A stretch of 64,000 nucleotides of DNA, from positions 372,001-436,000 of the forward strand of contig NZ_JAVDDU010000002.1 in NCBI RefSeq assembly GCF_030848505.1. The letters run 5' to 3'. Both the position numbers and the translations under genes were made by a program. Source of the stretch: Marinimicrobium hydrolyticum. GTDB lineage: Bacteria > Pseudomonadota > Gammaproteobacteria > Pseudomonadales > Cellvibrionaceae. This document shows, one piece after another, positions 8,489-18,101 of the stretch. The number at the start of each line of letters is the position of its first letter. Position 1 is the first letter of the stretch. The notes beneath the pieces are model-generated. The model saw only the letters and a list, made by a program, of their open reading frames with translations, was not told the origin of the DNA and did no database searches.

Positions 8489-8956
8489 ATGTTATTGCAA
8501 GGTTCATGTCACTGCGGCGCGGTCAGTTTTGACGTGCAATCGCGCCATCCCTACCCATTCAATCGTTGCTACTGTCAGATTTGTCGCAAAACCGCCGGCG
8601 GTGGTGGGTTCGCCATTAACCTGGACGGCGATGCCGACACATTAAACGTTCGTGGCCTGGAACATACGAGCGTCTATCAAGCGAAAATCGATGGCGAAAC
8701 CAGCTCGGCCAAACGACACTTTTGTCGGCATTGTGCCAGCGCGCTCTGGCTGTACGACGACACCTGGCCAGAACATGTGCACCCGTTCGCCTCAGCCATC
8801 GACTCCGATTTGCCAACCGCACCCGAGCGCACGCACATGATGCTGGGCAGTAAACCCGCCTGGGTAGACACGGATACTCGGGAAGGGGATCTGTGCTTTG
8901 ATGAGTATCCGGACGAGAGCCTGGCCCAGTGGCATGAGCACCACGGGCTGACTTAA
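8489..8956 (+). CDS. GFA / CENP-V domain protein
   Basis: A 155-residue zinc-binding beta-tent protein. The N-terminal cysteines GSCHCGAVSF, CYCQICRKTAGG and the later FCRHCASALW make up the usual two zinc sites of the GFA fold. The fold is named after glutathione-dependent formaldehyde-activating enzyme, but most members have unknown substrates. GGATAGGAGG lies six bases before the ATG. The stop overlaps the end of the convergent TauE-family gene by four bases. Confidence 0.88.
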   Translation: MLLQGSCHCGAVSFDVQSRHPYPFNRCYCQICRKTAGGGGFAINLDGDADTLNVRGLEHTSVYQAKIDGETSSAKRHFCRHCASALWLYDDTWPEHVHPFASAIDSDLPTAPERTHMMLGSKPAWVDTDTREGDLCFDEYPDESLAQWHEHHGLT

Positions 8957-9759
8957 CCGGTTAACACCGTCCAGAGCATCTGTAACGCGAGGGCAACCAA
9001 GAGCGCGGCAAAAAAGCATTTCAGCAGCGGGATCGGTAACCGATGTGTGAGGCGAGCCCCCAGCGGTGCGGTAAACAAACTGGCGGCTGCCATGCACACC
9101 ACCGCCGGCCAATAAACAAAGCCCAGGCTGCGCTCCGGCAACCCCAAAACCGAAGCGCCGTTAATGGCATAGCCGACGGCACCGGCTAGGGCGATTGGTA
9201 AGCCAACGGCCGCCGAGGTGGCGATAGCCGAGGGCAAACGCACTTTGCACCAAGTGAGGAATGGCACCGTCATGGTTCCCCCGCCAATGGCCACCAGCGC
9301 GGAAACACCGCCAATAGCCGTACCCACCGCAGACAACCCCAAGACACCCGGCAATTGGTTTGCGGGTGACGGCACACGGTTAAGCAGCATTTGCGCGGCG
9401 ACCAGAAACATAAAGGCGGAAAAGAATAATGCCAGAAACACCGGCGGTAAGTACGCCGCTACAAAGGTGGCCGCGAAGGTGCCCACCACTATCCCCGGCA
9501 CCAGGCGCACCACCACTGGCCACAGAATGGCCTTGTGCTGGTGATGCGTGAACACACTGGCACAAGCGGTGGGGACTATAGCCGCGAGCGAAGTACCCAG
9601 AGCCAAGTGCACCAGGTACTCTGCTTCAAATCCTTGCGCTATGAACAGCAGCGTCAGAGCGGGCACCATAATTCCGCCGCCGCCGATGCCGAACAACCCG
9701 GCCATAAACCCAGTCCCCGCGCCAAGTAGCACATACGCAAATATCCAGGCTGGATCCAT
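8953..9759 (-). CDS. TauE/SafE family sulfite/organosulfonate exporter-like permease
   Basis: A 268-residue inner-membrane protein with about eight hydrophobic helices. Two family repeats are visible: GAGTGFMAGLFGIGGGGIMVP near the N-terminus and SALVAIGGGTMTVPFL in the middle, each with the Gly-rich motif of TauE/SafE. Members export sulfite, sulfoacetate or related anions, but no sulfur gene is adjacent, so the substrate is open. Confidence 0.88.
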   Translation of the reverse strand: MDPAWIFAYVLLGAGTGFMAGLFGIGGGGIMVPALTLLFIAQGFEAEYLVHLALGTSLAAIVPTACASVFTHHQHKAILWPVVVRLVPGIVVGTFAATFVAAYLPPVFLALFFSAFMFLVAAQMLLNRVPSPANQLPGVLGLSAVGTAIGGVSALVAIGGGTMTVPFLTWCKVRLPSAIATSAAVGLPIALAGAVGYAINGASVLGLPERSLGFVYWPAVVCMAAASLFTAPLGARLTHRLPIPLLKCFFAALLVALALQMLWTVLTG

Positions 9760-9807
9760 GGGGGCCTCTAGTAAAACGTTTGGGAGGGAAATTTCAGGCA
9801 GTAAAAA

Positions 9808-10452
9808 TCAGTCGGTTTCTACCCGATAGTGCATGGTTAAAGCGGTAAAGCCTCTGCTCTCGCAATCGAGTGCGTCCAGCCAGTCTACAACCATATGGTT
9901 GGAACTATACCAGAACCAGTAATCCCTTGGATGGGGCACAAAATTGAAATCAAACGAGCGGTTTACCAGATACTCCTGTTCCGCACCGCGCTCAAAGGTG
10001 CGATCCAGATCGCGCCGCAAGGCGTCCACCGCTGCACCTGAAACCATAAGCTTGTGCGGCTCGTCGATGGGTACGCCCACAGCGTTCACCAGCACTTCAG
10101 TTTCTGGCTCTATGTCACCATAGCTCTGCCGCGCCAGACCCGCCGGCGTGGGCCACAATAAGGCGCGAACACCCGTGCGCAACCGCAAATCGGTTTCGGC
10201 GTAGTAACGCCAATCCCCATACCCGTATCGAAACAACTCACCTTCAGCGCTGGTAATGACCAAAGATGCGTGGCGACCATGATCCAACAAAAACACTGGG
10301 CGCGGGTCATCAAGGTTGGCCGGGCATGTAACCGTGCTGGTGCAAGCAACCAGAAGCCCAAAAACAAACGCGGATAATAAAAGTCGCCAAAAATCAGAAA
10401 CGGGCAAACGATGCTCGCGCACTTTGTATTGGATTGTCTCACTGCCCGCCAT
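9808..10452 (-). CDS. DUF2459 family lipoprotein-like protein
   Basis: This 214-residue protein has a hydrophobic N-terminal segment ending in a lipobox-like LLVAC (Cys37), so it is probably lipid-anchored. The mature part has the DUF2459-like stretch VFLLDHGRHASLVI and a central FRYGYGDWRYYAE. The C-terminus includes YWFWYSSNHMVVDWLDALDC. GGAG lies six bases before the ATG. It follows the DUF748-like gene by eight bases on the same strand, suggesting an operon. Function unknown. Confidence 0.7.
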   Translation of the reverse strand: MAGSETIQYKVREHRLPVSDFWRLLLSAFVFGLLVACTSTVTCPANLDDPRPVFLLDHGRHASLVITSAEGELFRYGYGDWRYYAETDLRLRTGVRALLWPTPAGLARQSYGDIEPETEVLVNAVGVPIDEPHKLMVSGAAVDALRRDLDRTFERGAEQEYLVNRSFDFNFVPHPRDYWFWYSSNHMVVDWLDALDCESRGFTALTMHYRVETD

Positions 10453-10460
10453 AGAACTCC

Positions 10461-11603
10461 TTAATCGTCCTCATCGCCACTACCATCATCACCCTCAGCA
10501 ATATCCTTCTCGACTTCTTCTAAACCTTCACTCACCTCGTCCGTCAAAGGCGTCGCCGATTCAAAGTCCGTATCGATAGCTTCCACAAAAGCGTTGCGCA
10601 TCATGGTAAAAATAGCGGCCCAAGCGTCGGCATCCATGGTTTCCGGCACCTCACCACTGAACTCCACTTCCGTGGCCAATTCACCGGTGTCGGGGTGACC
10701 GAACACCGCCAAAATCGCTCCCAACGCACCCTCTCTCAACAAATGAAAAGGTTCGCTGAGTTGTTCGAGTATGCCTTCCTCCCAATCAATGACTTCCATA
10801 TTGTCTAACAAAGGCCTGGCGTAGCCCGTGAGCCTACCATCTTCGGCGCGCAATTCCATGACTAAATTTCCCTCACCACTGCTAAAGTCCAGGTCGGCAT
10901 AGGCTTGGAAAAAATCGTTGAGTCGACGAATGTCTACTATAGACGCCTCTGCTGCAAATACAAAAGTTCGGTAATCCACCGGATTAAATTCGGCCTCAAT
11001 GGATAAGGGGGAGTCGCCAAGCAACTGACCCGTCAGCTCCAGGGTTCCGTCCCGTTCACCATTATCCACCACCACAAGTTCTGTACCGGTGATGTCAATA
11101 TTGCGTGCTTGTAAGTTCACCTCAGGATCGGAGATGAAATTTCGAAAGGCGACGGTGCCACTACGTATTTCCAGTTTTTCCAACTCAAATTCAAACAGCG
11201 GATCGGGAGGGTCCGGGTCAACTTCGTAGTGTAGCCCGGCGCCAGTTTGCACATCCTCTTCGTCGCCATCAACAAAATTGATTTCCGGATCTTCAATGAC
11301 AACCGTCGTTCTAATAATTCTTCTAAAGAGTGCGCTCGGAGCAATGGATACATCGACGGCGGGCACAATGACAAAATCCACCCACGTGCGGCCAACGGTT
11401 TTCTCAATGCGTAAATCTTCGACCCGAACAGCGCCACGCCAAAGTGCCAGTCGCACATTATCAACCGAGCCGCGATAATCGCCCAAATCCGCAAGCACTT
11501 CATCGTTGAGGTGGTTCTTAATTACTACGGGCGCAGCCAAGCGCGCGCCAACTAATAGTGCGACGACACCTACCAAAATGATGACTTTGGTACGCTTTTT
11601 CAC
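10461..11603 (-). CDS. DUF748/AsmA-like envelope protein
   Basis: A 380-residue protein with one N-terminal membrane helix (VIILVGVVALLVGARLAAPVV) followed by a long beta-rich periplasmic domain. The order YRGSVDNVRLALWRGAVRVEDLRIEK, then IEDPEINF, then GTVAFRNF matches DUF748 proteins, relatives of AsmA/TamB-type lipid-transfer bridges. The C-terminal 30 residues are an acidic tail (EVEKDIAEGDDGSGDEDD). A role in outer-membrane or lipid homeostasis is inferred from family resemblance only. Confidence 0.7.
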   Translation of the reverse strand: MKKRTKVIILVGVVALLVGARLAAPVVIKNHLNDEVLADLGDYRGSVDNVRLALWRGAVRVEDLRIEKTVGRTWVDFVIVPAVDVSIAPSALFRRIIRTTVVIEDPEINFVDGDEEDVQTGAGLHYEVDPDPPDPLFEFELEKLEIRSGTVAFRNFISDPEVNLQARNIDITGTELVVVDNGERDGTLELTGQLLGDSPLSIEAEFNPVDYRTFVFAAEASIVDIRRLNDFFQAYADLDFSSGEGNLVMELRAEDGRLTGYARPLLDNMEVIDWEEGILEQLSEPFHLLREGALGAILAVFGHPDTGELATEVEFSGEVPETMDADAWAAIFTMMRNAFVEAIDTDFESATPLTDEVSEGLEEVEKDIAEGDDGSGDEDD

Positions 11604-11833
11604 ACCTCCCCCGACAGAAAAGAATATTTGGACTTACACACCTATAAGTTTACGAACCTGAAAAACAGGAGCGAGTTCCTAACGGCGCTGGGAGTGAGAT
11701 TTAGATGTACTTCTTGGGCCTTAGAACCCCTTTAGGTGCCGTAGCTGAACCAGCATGGGGAGCGAGTGTCAAACACAGTGACACGCAATTATCGCGCGCC
11801 AACGTCAACCATTCGTTCTTCAAGGAGGCTTTT

Positions 11834-12106
11834 ATGGCGACAGTCAACACGCATCCCACAGAAAGACGACGCATTCCCGACAGACGAGCAAACGCCACTT
11901 CCGCCAACGCTATGAGCGCGGTGGATTGGATCGCTATGACACTGTTAATTGTCGGGGGTGTTAACTGGGGTTTAATTGGTTTATTTACGTTTGATTTGGT
12001 GGCCGCTGTTTTTGGGCCGCTCTCACGCATTATTTATACATTGGTGGGTGTAGCCGCTGTGTACTCCATTTACACATCGACGAAACTCGCGGGCAAGAAA
12101 CCCTAG
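11834..12106 (+). CDS. DUF378 small membrane protein
   Basis: The start at 11834 is set by CAAGGAGG eight bases upstream; the longer frame from 11705 has no such site. The 90-residue product has a basic N-terminus (ERRRIPDRRANA) and two helices separated by a short turn. The first contains the DUF378 hallmark MTLLIVGGVNWGLIGLF. It resembles Bacillus YuzA. Function unknown. A strong terminator follows at 12143. Confidence 0.85.
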   Translation: MATVNTHPTERRRIPDRRANATSANAMSAVDWIAMTLLIVGGVNWGLIGLFTFDLVAAVFGPLSRIIYTLVGVAAVYSIYTSTKLAGKKP

Positions 12107-12142
12107 TGCCAACCAAGTATAGCAACGTTAAAGGGTAACGCT

Positions 12143-12170
12143 GAGGGCTATATTTATAGCCCTTTTTTTA
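12143..12170 (+). terminator. Intrinsic terminator after the DUF378 gene
   Basis: GAGGGCTATA-TT-TATAGCCC is followed by seven T residues. It lies 37 bases after the DUF378 stop. Confidence 0.85.
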
Positions 12171-12173
12171 GGC

Positions 12174-12200
12174 AAAAAAAACCGGGCGCTAGGCCCGGCT
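12174..12200 (-). terminator. Intrinsic terminator after typA
   Basis: On the minus strand, GCCGGGC-CTAGC-GCCCGG is followed by a run of at least seven T residues, just downstream of the typA stop. It sits tail to tail with the DUF378 terminator. Confidence 0.85.
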
Positions 12201-12206
12201 TGTTAG

Positions 12207-14024
12207 CTATTTTTTAGCCCGCTTTCGCTCATTCTCTGTAAGTAATTTCTTGCGCAGACGAATGCTTGCCGGAGTCACTTCCACCAGCTCATCGTCTTCA
12301 ATAAACTCCAACGCCTGCTCCAGCGTGTGTCGAATCGGCGGCGACAAGGTCAACGCATCGTCGGTACCTGACGCACGCACGTTGGTCAGCTGCTTGGCTT
12401 TGGTGGGGTTGACCACCAAATCATTATTGCGCGAGTGCAAGCCGACGATTTGACCTTCGTACACTTCCACGCCCGAGTCCACAAACAAGCGGCCGCGATC
12501 CTGCAGAGGGTGCAAACCGTAGGCCAGAGTCTTGCCCTTTACCATGGACACCAAAACGCCGTTTTGGCGTTTGTGATCTTCACCAGCTTTGACTGGACCG
12601 TAGTGGTCGAAAATACTGGTCATGATGCCGGAGCCGGAGGTCAAGGTAAGGAACTGGCCACGGAAACCAATCAGCCCCCGGGAAGGAACCATAAACTCTA
12701 ACTTAACCCGACCTTTACCGTCGGGCTCCATGTTGGTCATCTCGGCTTTGCGCAAGCCCAACTCTTCCATAACGGCCCCTTGATGCTGATCTTCCACATC
12801 AATGACCACTTGCTCAAAGGGCTCTTGAATCTGGCCGTCCACTTCACGCTGAATTACTTCCGGGCGCGACACACCCAACTCAAAACCTTCCCGGCGCATG
12901 TTTTCAATCAGTACGGACAAGTGCAGCTCGCCGCGCCCTGACACCACGAACTTGTCCGGGGTGTCGCCCTGACGAACACGCAGGGCAACGTTGTGGATCA
13001 GCTCCTGGTCCAGGCGATCGCGAATATTGCGGGAGGTTACGAACTTGCCCTCTTTACCGGCAAAGGGAGAATCGTTGACCTGAAAGGTCATGCTGACCGT
13101 GGGTTCATCCACCGTCAAAGCCGGCAGCGCTTCGACTTGATCCGGGCTGCACAAGGTATCGGAAATGCCCAAATTAGGAATACCGGTGATGCACACAATA
13201 TCCCCGGCGCCGGCGCGATCGGTATCCACCCGTTCCAGCCCCTGATAACCCATCACTTGTAAAACTTTCGCTTTGCGTTGCTTACCTTCGCGGTCCACCA
13301 CAATGACTTGCTGGTTCGGGGACAGTTTGCCGCGGGCAATACGACCCAAGCCGATAACGCCGACATAGCTGTTGAAGTCCAGAGCGGAAATCTGCATCTG
13401 GAATGGGCCTTCGGTGTCCACTTCCGGTGGCGCAACCTTCTCCACAATCATTTCAAACAGCGGTGTCATATCCTCTGCCAAATCATCGGGCTCAGGACCG
13501 GCCACGCCGTTCAGCGCCGAGGCATAGATAATCGGGAAGTCCAACTGCTCATCGGTGGCACCCAAACGGTCAAACAGGTCGAACACCTGATCCACAACCC
13601 AGTCGGGGCGCGCGCCGGGGCGATCCACCTTGTTCACGACCAGAATCGGCTTGAGGCCTTTCTCAAACGCCTTGGTGGTTACAAAGCGCGTTTGCGGCAT
13701 GGGGCCGTCCACGGCGTCCACCAGCAGCAATACCGAGTCCACCATGGACAGAACCCGCTCCACCTCGCCGCCAAAATCGGCGTGCCCAGGGGTATCTACG
13801 ATGTTGATCCGGTAGCCCTGCCATTGAATCGCGGTGTTCTTGGCCAAAATGGTAATGCCGCGCTCGCGCTCCTGATCGTTGGAGTCCATGATGCGTTCGG
13901 AGCCTTCGGCGCGCCGATCCAGAGTGCCGGACTGGGACAGCAGCTTATCCACCAGAGTGGTTTTACCGTGGTCAACGTGGGCGATAATGGCAATGTTGCG
14001 TAACTTGTTGATATCAGAGGACAT
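12207..14024 (-). CDS. typA: Ribosome-associated translational GTPase TypA/BipA
   Basis: At 605 residues this is a full-length TypA. The G domain has G1 [10 protein letters not shown]2 RGITI, G3 [14 protein letters not shown] and G4 [11 protein letters not shown]-like domain II and two alpha/beta domains follow. The BipA-specific C-terminal domain has [18 protein letters not shown] and [10 protein letters not shown]. BipA binds the 70S ribosome and supports 50S assembly and cold or stress growth. It appears monocistronic, with its own terminator. Confidence 0.97.
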   Translation of the reverse strand: MSSDINKLRNIAIIAHVDHGKTTLVDKLLSQSGTLDRRAEGSERIMDSNDQERERGITILAKNTAIQWQGYRINIVDTPGHADFGGEVERVLSMVDSVLLLVDAVDGPMPQTRFVTTKAFEKGLKPILVVNKVDRPGARPDWVVDQVFDLFDRLGATDEQLDFPIIYASALNGVAGPEPDDLAEDMTPLFEMIVEKVAPPEVDTEGPFQMQISALDFNSYVGVIGLGRIARGKLSPNQQVIVVDREGKQRKAKVLQVMGYQGLERVDTDRAGAGDIVCITGIPNLGISDTLCSPDQVEALPALTVDEPTVSMTFQVNDSPFAGKEGKFVTSRNIRDRLDQELIHNVALRVRQGDTPDKFVVSGRGELHLSVLIENMRREGFELGVSRPEVIQREVDGQIQEPFEQVVIDVEDQHQGAVMEELGLRKAEMTNMEPDGKGRVKLEFMVPSRGLIGFRGQFLTLTSGSGIMTSIFDHYGPVKAGEDHKRQNGVLVSMVKGKTLAYGLHPLQDRGRLFVDSGVEVYEGQIVGLHSRNNDLVVNPTKAKQLTNVRASGTDDALTLSPPIRHTLEQALEFIEDDELVEVTPASIRLRKKLLTENERKRAKK

Positions 14025-14498
14025 AAAAGGTGTTTTACCTGCTTGAGAACGGGGGCATGCTCAACTATTTGTACAAACCCCAAAACGAATTCCCAGCCAA
14101 AAGGCCGCGAATGGGAAACAAAAGGTGCGAAATTGTACATGGTTTGACCGCTCAAATATACGAATTTCTGCCAGTGGAACAAGAATGAGCGTTGCTATGA
14201 GCGTCTAATTTTGAAGGATGCCTCCATCTCGCCACCCATGAGATTGGCGCAACAATGGCACTGACTCTTCGGCAATCATGCCACGGCGGACATCATTCCG
14301 TGGAAACAGGAACAACCGTCCTTTATGTGGGGACGGGGTGCTATGCCAACCGTAGCATTGATCCATTGGCCAAGGCATTGGAGAATGGGTGAAGAATTAG
14401 GTGAATTTAGCAAGTTGGGAAATCGCCGCCCTCGTCTCTCTTCGCCCCCTGGACTAAGCGCTTAAGCCCGAACACCAATAACAATTAAGGTTTGCATT
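14025..14498 (+). other. Intergenic region between divergent typA and esterase genes
   Basis: This 474-base gap must hold the promoters of both divergent genes. A loose imperfect hairpin (CCACGGCGGACATCATTCCGTGG) lies near 14280-14302 and a GGACGGGG/CCGTCC pairing follows. I recognise no RNA family, operator or small coding frame. Confidence 0.5.
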
Positions 14499-15338
14499 AT
14501 GTTTCGACTTTCATGTTTTATTGTTTTCGCCGTGCTACTAAGCGCATGCACTTCAGTTGACCCAGCAACCCCTGCATTCCCCTCCTATGCCAGCGCCGGT
14601 TGTAGTGCCGACGCACAAGGCAATAGCCAGCTTCCGGACACGCTGATCACATGGCCCAGTGATTACGATGGCGCTACCCCCAAGCCGTTGGTCTTGGTTT
14701 TCCACGGCCGAAACCGAGATGCTCAGCAGATGCGCGAGCAGGATGCCCGCACTCTGGGATCTGAACTGGAAGAACATTATATTCTGGCGTTTGTGAAAAG
14801 TGCGGCATCCGGTTATGTGCTGGAGGATGACTACCCGCGCGTTAAAGCGATTAGGGCGGACATATTGGCGACATCCTGTGTCGATACCCGTGCGGTTTTT
14901 GCGATGGGCCTTAGTAATGGTGCGCAGTTTATCGCGCAGATCCTGGGCGACGACAGTGAGCAAGAGCATCTTTTTGACGGCATCGCCGTGGTCGCCTCGT
15001 CTTATCAAAATCCGCCTTGGGAACCGATTCCCTCGCTGGTCATTCACGGCCTCAACGATACGGTACGCGAAGGGATCGATGACGCCGATGGGTCGAAAGA
15101 TATTGTGCAATTTGTGACGAGCAATCAGTGCGCCGAGAGCACCCGGCCCATTCAAGCCGCCAGCTGTCGCTCCTTAACCGGCGGCGGTGTCGTTAATCCT
15201 GGGTGTGTGGAGTATCAGCAGTGCGGCGCCAGAACGATTTTCTGCAACCACGACGATCCACATTATAGTGACACCAACCACGGCTGGCCGTGTTTTGCCA
15301 ACAACAAAATTTTTGAGTTCTTTGAATCGTTGCGTTGA
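14499..15338 (+). CDS. Secreted lipoprotein esterase, PHB-depolymerase / CE1-like
   Basis: A 279-residue alpha/beta hydrolase with a lipoprotein signal (lipobox LLSAC, Cys17). LVLVFHGRNRD forms the oxyanion region. The nucleophile elbow is GLSNG (Ser139). An Asp follows in VIHGLNDTV and a His in DTNHGWPCF, so the triad is complete. Several cysteines in the last third probably form disulphides. Length and motifs match LpqC/PHB-depolymerase-family esterases, which include feruloyl and acetyl-xylan esterases. Removing plant-polysaccharide decorations would suit this organism, but the substrate is not shown. Confidence 0.78.
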   Translation: MFRLSCFIVFAVLLSACTSVDPATPAFPSYASAGCSADAQGNSQLPDTLITWPSDYDGATPKPLVLVFHGRNRDAQQMREQDARTLGSELEEHYILAFVKSAASGYVLEDDYPRVKAIRADILATSCVDTRAVFAMGLSNGAQFIAQILGDDSEQEHLFDGIAVVASSYQNPPWEPIPSLVIHGLNDTVREGIDDADGSKDIVQFVTSNQCAESTRPIQAASCRSLTGGGVVNPGCVEYQQCGARTIFCNHDDPHYSDTNHGWPCFANNKIFEFFESLR

Positions 15339-15346
15339 GGAGAGAA

Positions 15347-15371
15347 AAATACGGCGCGCACTTTGCGCGCC
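15347..15371 (-). terminator. Terminator after the ytrA-type operon
   Basis: GGCGCGCA and TGCGCGCC pair around a three-base loop. On the minus strand a GTATTTTT tract follows. It lies 29 bases beyond the GntR stop and between convergent genes. Confidence 0.6.
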
Positions 15372-15399
15372 TGCCAGCTGAAGTCATCGAGTTATTTAA

Positions 15400-15777
15400 C
15401 TACCGACGACGCTCGCGCTGCAAAAAATTCGCGAGCGCCTCTTGAATCTCCGCATCGGTAAGTGTCAATTGGCGGCCAGCCGCCACCAATTGCGCCAGCG
15501 GTTCATGTAAAGCGCCCTGCACATCACTGGGCGGGGACGCGCCCCGGCCGGCCACCCGCATGGGCTTACCCCGCTGACGCAGTAACAAACCTTCATGTTC
15601 CAGCAAGCTGTAGGCCTTGGAAATGGTCATGGGATTAATGGCATGGGCTTGGGCCAACTCGCGCACGGAGGGCAGACTGTCTCCTGGGCGCAATTGCCCA
15701 GCGGCGATTAAACGCCGGATTTGGTCCACCAGCTGACGGTAGATGGGAACGCCGGATGAAGGGTTTAGATGAAACAT
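15400..15777 (-). CDS. GntR-family regulator, YtrA subfamily
   Basis: A 125-residue regulator. Residues about 5-75 form the GntR winged helix (PIYRQLVDQIRRLIAAGQLRPGDSLPSVRELAQ, continuing into NPMTISKAYSLLEHEGLL). The short helical C-terminus of about 45 residues, without a ligand domain of the FadR or HutC type, is the YtrA hallmark. It is the last gene of a three-gene operon with an ABC ATPase and a membrane protein. YtrA regulators typically repress their own ABC operon and respond to envelope stress or antibiotics (family knowledge). The palindrome at 18002-18021 is its likely site. Confidence 0.88.
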   Translation of the reverse strand: MFHLNPSSGVPIYRQLVDQIRRLIAAGQLRPGDSLPSVRELAQAHAINPMTISKAYSLLEHEGLLLRQRGKPMRVAGRGASPPSDVQGALHEPLAQLVAAGRQLTLTDAEIQEALANFLQRERRR

Positions 15778-17099
15778 CAGCTATTCCCCATCGCCCAGGA
15801 TGCGTAAGCTTTTCGCACCCTCGACAAGTCTACGCGTAACCAATGACGATGCGCCATATAGCGAATGATTAACAGCGCTGCCAAAAGCGTAGCGGATAAG
15901 AGCCAAAGCGTTGATGACTCAAGCATAAACCATCCGATATAAGCCGGGATCCAAAACAGCAGTCCGGCAATGGCTCCGCAGGTAGCAGGTAGTGTCGACG
16001 TGAGCACAGCGAAGTAACCGTAATGAACGGCCAGCATCAGCACAAACGATAAAAAGGCGGCGGTCCACACTCCACCTGCACCACCATACAGGAGCAGAAT
16101 AGCCGAAGGAGTGATGCCCGCCACCAGAAAAAACACGATGACTTTGACAATGTTCCACTCCATAAAACGAAAGTGCTGCGCGCGGTTGCCCGGCATTATC
16201 AGCCAGAGACGTCGTATATTAGTGGGCACCATGGTTAAACAGGCAAAAGTCATCGCACCCGATATCAGCAGAAACATAAGCGCCAAAGACCTGCTCACCG
16301 GAGCACCAACCATTAGCGCTAAGAGACCGATGGGAACACAGCAGAAGACGAACAGCTGCCCCCATGAACTGGACTCGAACAACAGGACTGACTCTTTCGC
16401 CAGTTTGCCTTGGCCAATGTCAAACTGTGGAAATTCAAACCGCCCTGCTTGGTGGCGGCCAGCCCCTTGCTGAAAACTAAAGTTACCCGCACGGATGCCC
16501 GGCACCGGAAAGACTCGCCCATGATACAGCTGATACAAAAATGCACCCCAACCGCACACACCTAAAATGGCCAACACATAAAGCCCCGGATGATTGGTCA
16601 CCGGCCAACTACTCAGTAGCTCAAACAGTGAGTTAAAACTCGCCAGTATCAACATGGCCCCACTGACGGCAAATAAACCGAATCGGGACAAGGCACTGAT
16701 GGTGGTTATAAGCAACAGTCCGCTGAACCACAGCAGAACCCAGCGGAGATATTCCGGGAGATTCTGAGTAGGGGCCTGACCAAAGGACGCAATCAACAAC
16801 GCATTCATCACCAAAACCAAGCACACCAAAACACCCACATGAATGCTTGTAGTACCGCTTAGCACCAGAGTCTTTCGGCTAATCAATAGATTCAGCTGCA
16901 CCTGAAGAATTATTACCGTGACCATCGCCAGCAAGGCAGCACCCACACCGAAAGCCATCCAGCCTACAGCCAGATTCAACCACAGCAGCCCCGAAGCACC
17001 GAGTAATACAGCGAGACTTGCGCAAACGATGATTCCCAGCAGGCGAGACGGGCAAAATAAAAAACGGAACAGCTGGTAGTGAGTTTGCAACAAACTCAT
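15777..17099 (-). CDS. Multi-spanning membrane partner of the YtrA-type ABC transporter
   Basis: A 440-residue inner-membrane protein with about twelve hydrophobic segments. A central hydrophilic stretch (around residues 195-230, GIRAGNFSFQQGAGRHQAG) splits two halves. No ATPase motif is present. It overlaps the ATPase gene by four bases and shares the A of its stop with the GntR start, so the three genes are translationally coupled. Position and topology make it the permease of an ABC-2-like exporter. The substrate is unknown. Confidence 0.72.
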   Translation of the reverse strand: MSLLQTHYQLFRFLFCPSRLLGIIVCASLAVLLGASGLLWLNLAVGWMAFGVGAALLAMVTVIILQVQLNLLISRKTLVLSGTTSIHVGVLVCLVLVMNALLIASFGQAPTQNLPEYLRWVLLWFSGLLLITTISALSRFGLFAVSGAMLILASFNSLFELLSSWPVTNHPGLYVLAILGVCGWGAFLYQLYHGRVFPVPGIRAGNFSFQQGAGRHQAGRFEFPQFDIGQGKLAKESVLLFESSSWGQLFVFCCVPIGLLALMVGAPVSRSLALMFLLISGAMTFACLTMVPTNIRRLWLIMPGNRAQHFRFMEWNIVKVIVFFLVAGITPSAILLLYGGAGGVWTAAFLSFVLMLAVHYGYFAVLTSTLPATCGAIAGLLFWIPAYIGWFMLESSTLWLLSATLLAALLIIRYMAHRHWLRVDLSRVRKAYASWAMGNS

Positions 17100-17983
17100 G
17101 AGGCACCCCCAGTCATGGCTAGGAAGATCTCCTCCAGGTTCAGGTACTCCACCTCAATCGGCACCCCGAGTTCTTGTTCCAGTGATGGCCGATTGTGCTC
17201 GGACCAATCCCGGCAAATGCACCGAACCTGCCGCCCAACCAACGACTGATGCAGCACACCATTCAATGTTGGCTGCCGCCCCTGATCCGGCCAACTCAGT
17301 GCGACCACGGACTCCTTGAGTGCGTCCTGTGCGCCTTGCCAGAGTAAAGTGCCGCTATCCAGCAGCCAGATATTGGTGGCCAGACGCTCGATGTCTGACA
17401 CTATGTGGGATGAAAAAATGATCGACCGTTCGCCGTCCGCCGCCACGTCGATCAGCTGCCGAATAAACTGACGTCGCGCCAACGGATCCAGGGAGGCCAC
17501 CGGCTCATCCAGCACCAGCAGCTCCGGTTCGTGAGCCAGCGCCAGCACAATGCTCAGCTTCTGACGCTCGCCCACGGACAACCGAGCCACGGTGCGATTC
17601 AGGGGCACGTTCCACTCCCGGCACAGGCGCTCCACCAGGTCATGATTCCAGTGCGGGCGCAGCGCGCGGTATAGGTCCAGATGTTGTGCACCGCGCATGG
17701 AGGTAATCAGTTCATCCTGCTGCGGTACATAGCCAATGCGTTGCTTGGTGTCTGCCGCGAGCCGATCGGCGGGCTCACCCCACAAACTACTTTGCCCAGA
17801 CGTGGGCAGAGCAAAGCCCAGTATGGTTTCCAGCAAGGTCGTTTTACCGGCGCCGTTTTTGCCCAACAGCCCCACCACCTCACCCGGCCCGATGCTGGCA
17901 CTGATGTTACTGAGCAGGTCTTGCCCATCCACCTGGCGCCGCAGAGCGTTGATATTCACCGTATCCAAGACTTGCGTTTCCAT
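17096..17983 (-). CDS. ABC transporter ATP-binding protein of the YtrA-type operon
   Basis: The start at 17983 (METQVLDTVNINALRRQ) is chosen because the longer frame to 18214 runs through the operator region and has non-coding character. The 295-residue ATPase has Walker A GKNGAGKTT, Q-loop YVPQQDE, signature LSVGERQK, Walker B LLVLDEP and the H-loop SSHIVSD. The last 80 residues are a regulatory extension seen in CcmA/YtrB-like exporters. It is the first gene of the operon. Confidence 0.9.
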   Translation of the reverse strand: METQVLDTVNINALRRQVDGQDLLSNISASIGPGEVVGLLGKNGAGKTTLLETILGFALPTSGQSSLWGEPADRLAADTKQRIGYVPQQDELITSMRGAQHLDLYRALRPHWNHDLVERLCREWNVPLNRTVARLSVGERQKLSIVLALAHEPELLVLDEPVASLDPLARRQFIRQLIDVAADGERSIIFSSHIVSDIERLATNIWLLDSGTLLWQGAQDALKESVVALSWPDQGRQPTLNGVLHQSLVGRQVRCICRDWSEHNRPSLEQELGVPIEVEYLNLEEIFLAMTGGAS

Positions 17984-18001
17984 ATGCACACCCACCACTT
18001 G

Positions 18002-18021
18002 TGTATTATTCAAATAATACA
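18002..18021 (-). promoter_or_regulatory. GntR/YtrA operator and promoter of the ABC operon
   Basis: TGTATTATT and AATAATACA form a perfect nine-base inverted repeat around a CA spacer, 18 bases before the ATPase start codon. A minus-strand promoter TTGCAC-17-TACTGT reads into it, which places the palindrome at about the transcription start and would allow repression. The regulator encoded at the end of the operon is the obvious candidate to bind it. Confidence 0.7.
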
Positions 18022-18101
18022 GTAATACACATATAACGGATGTGCAAGCCTCTTTTGGTATCCATTCAGCCCTATCGGACTGACGATCAACGCGACGTTT
18101 T

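Noticed and set aside
13278-14003. A 241-codon open frame antisense to typA
   Set aside because: typA is certain on the opposite strand across the full length; the antisense product has low-complexity His/Gly composition and no known domain.
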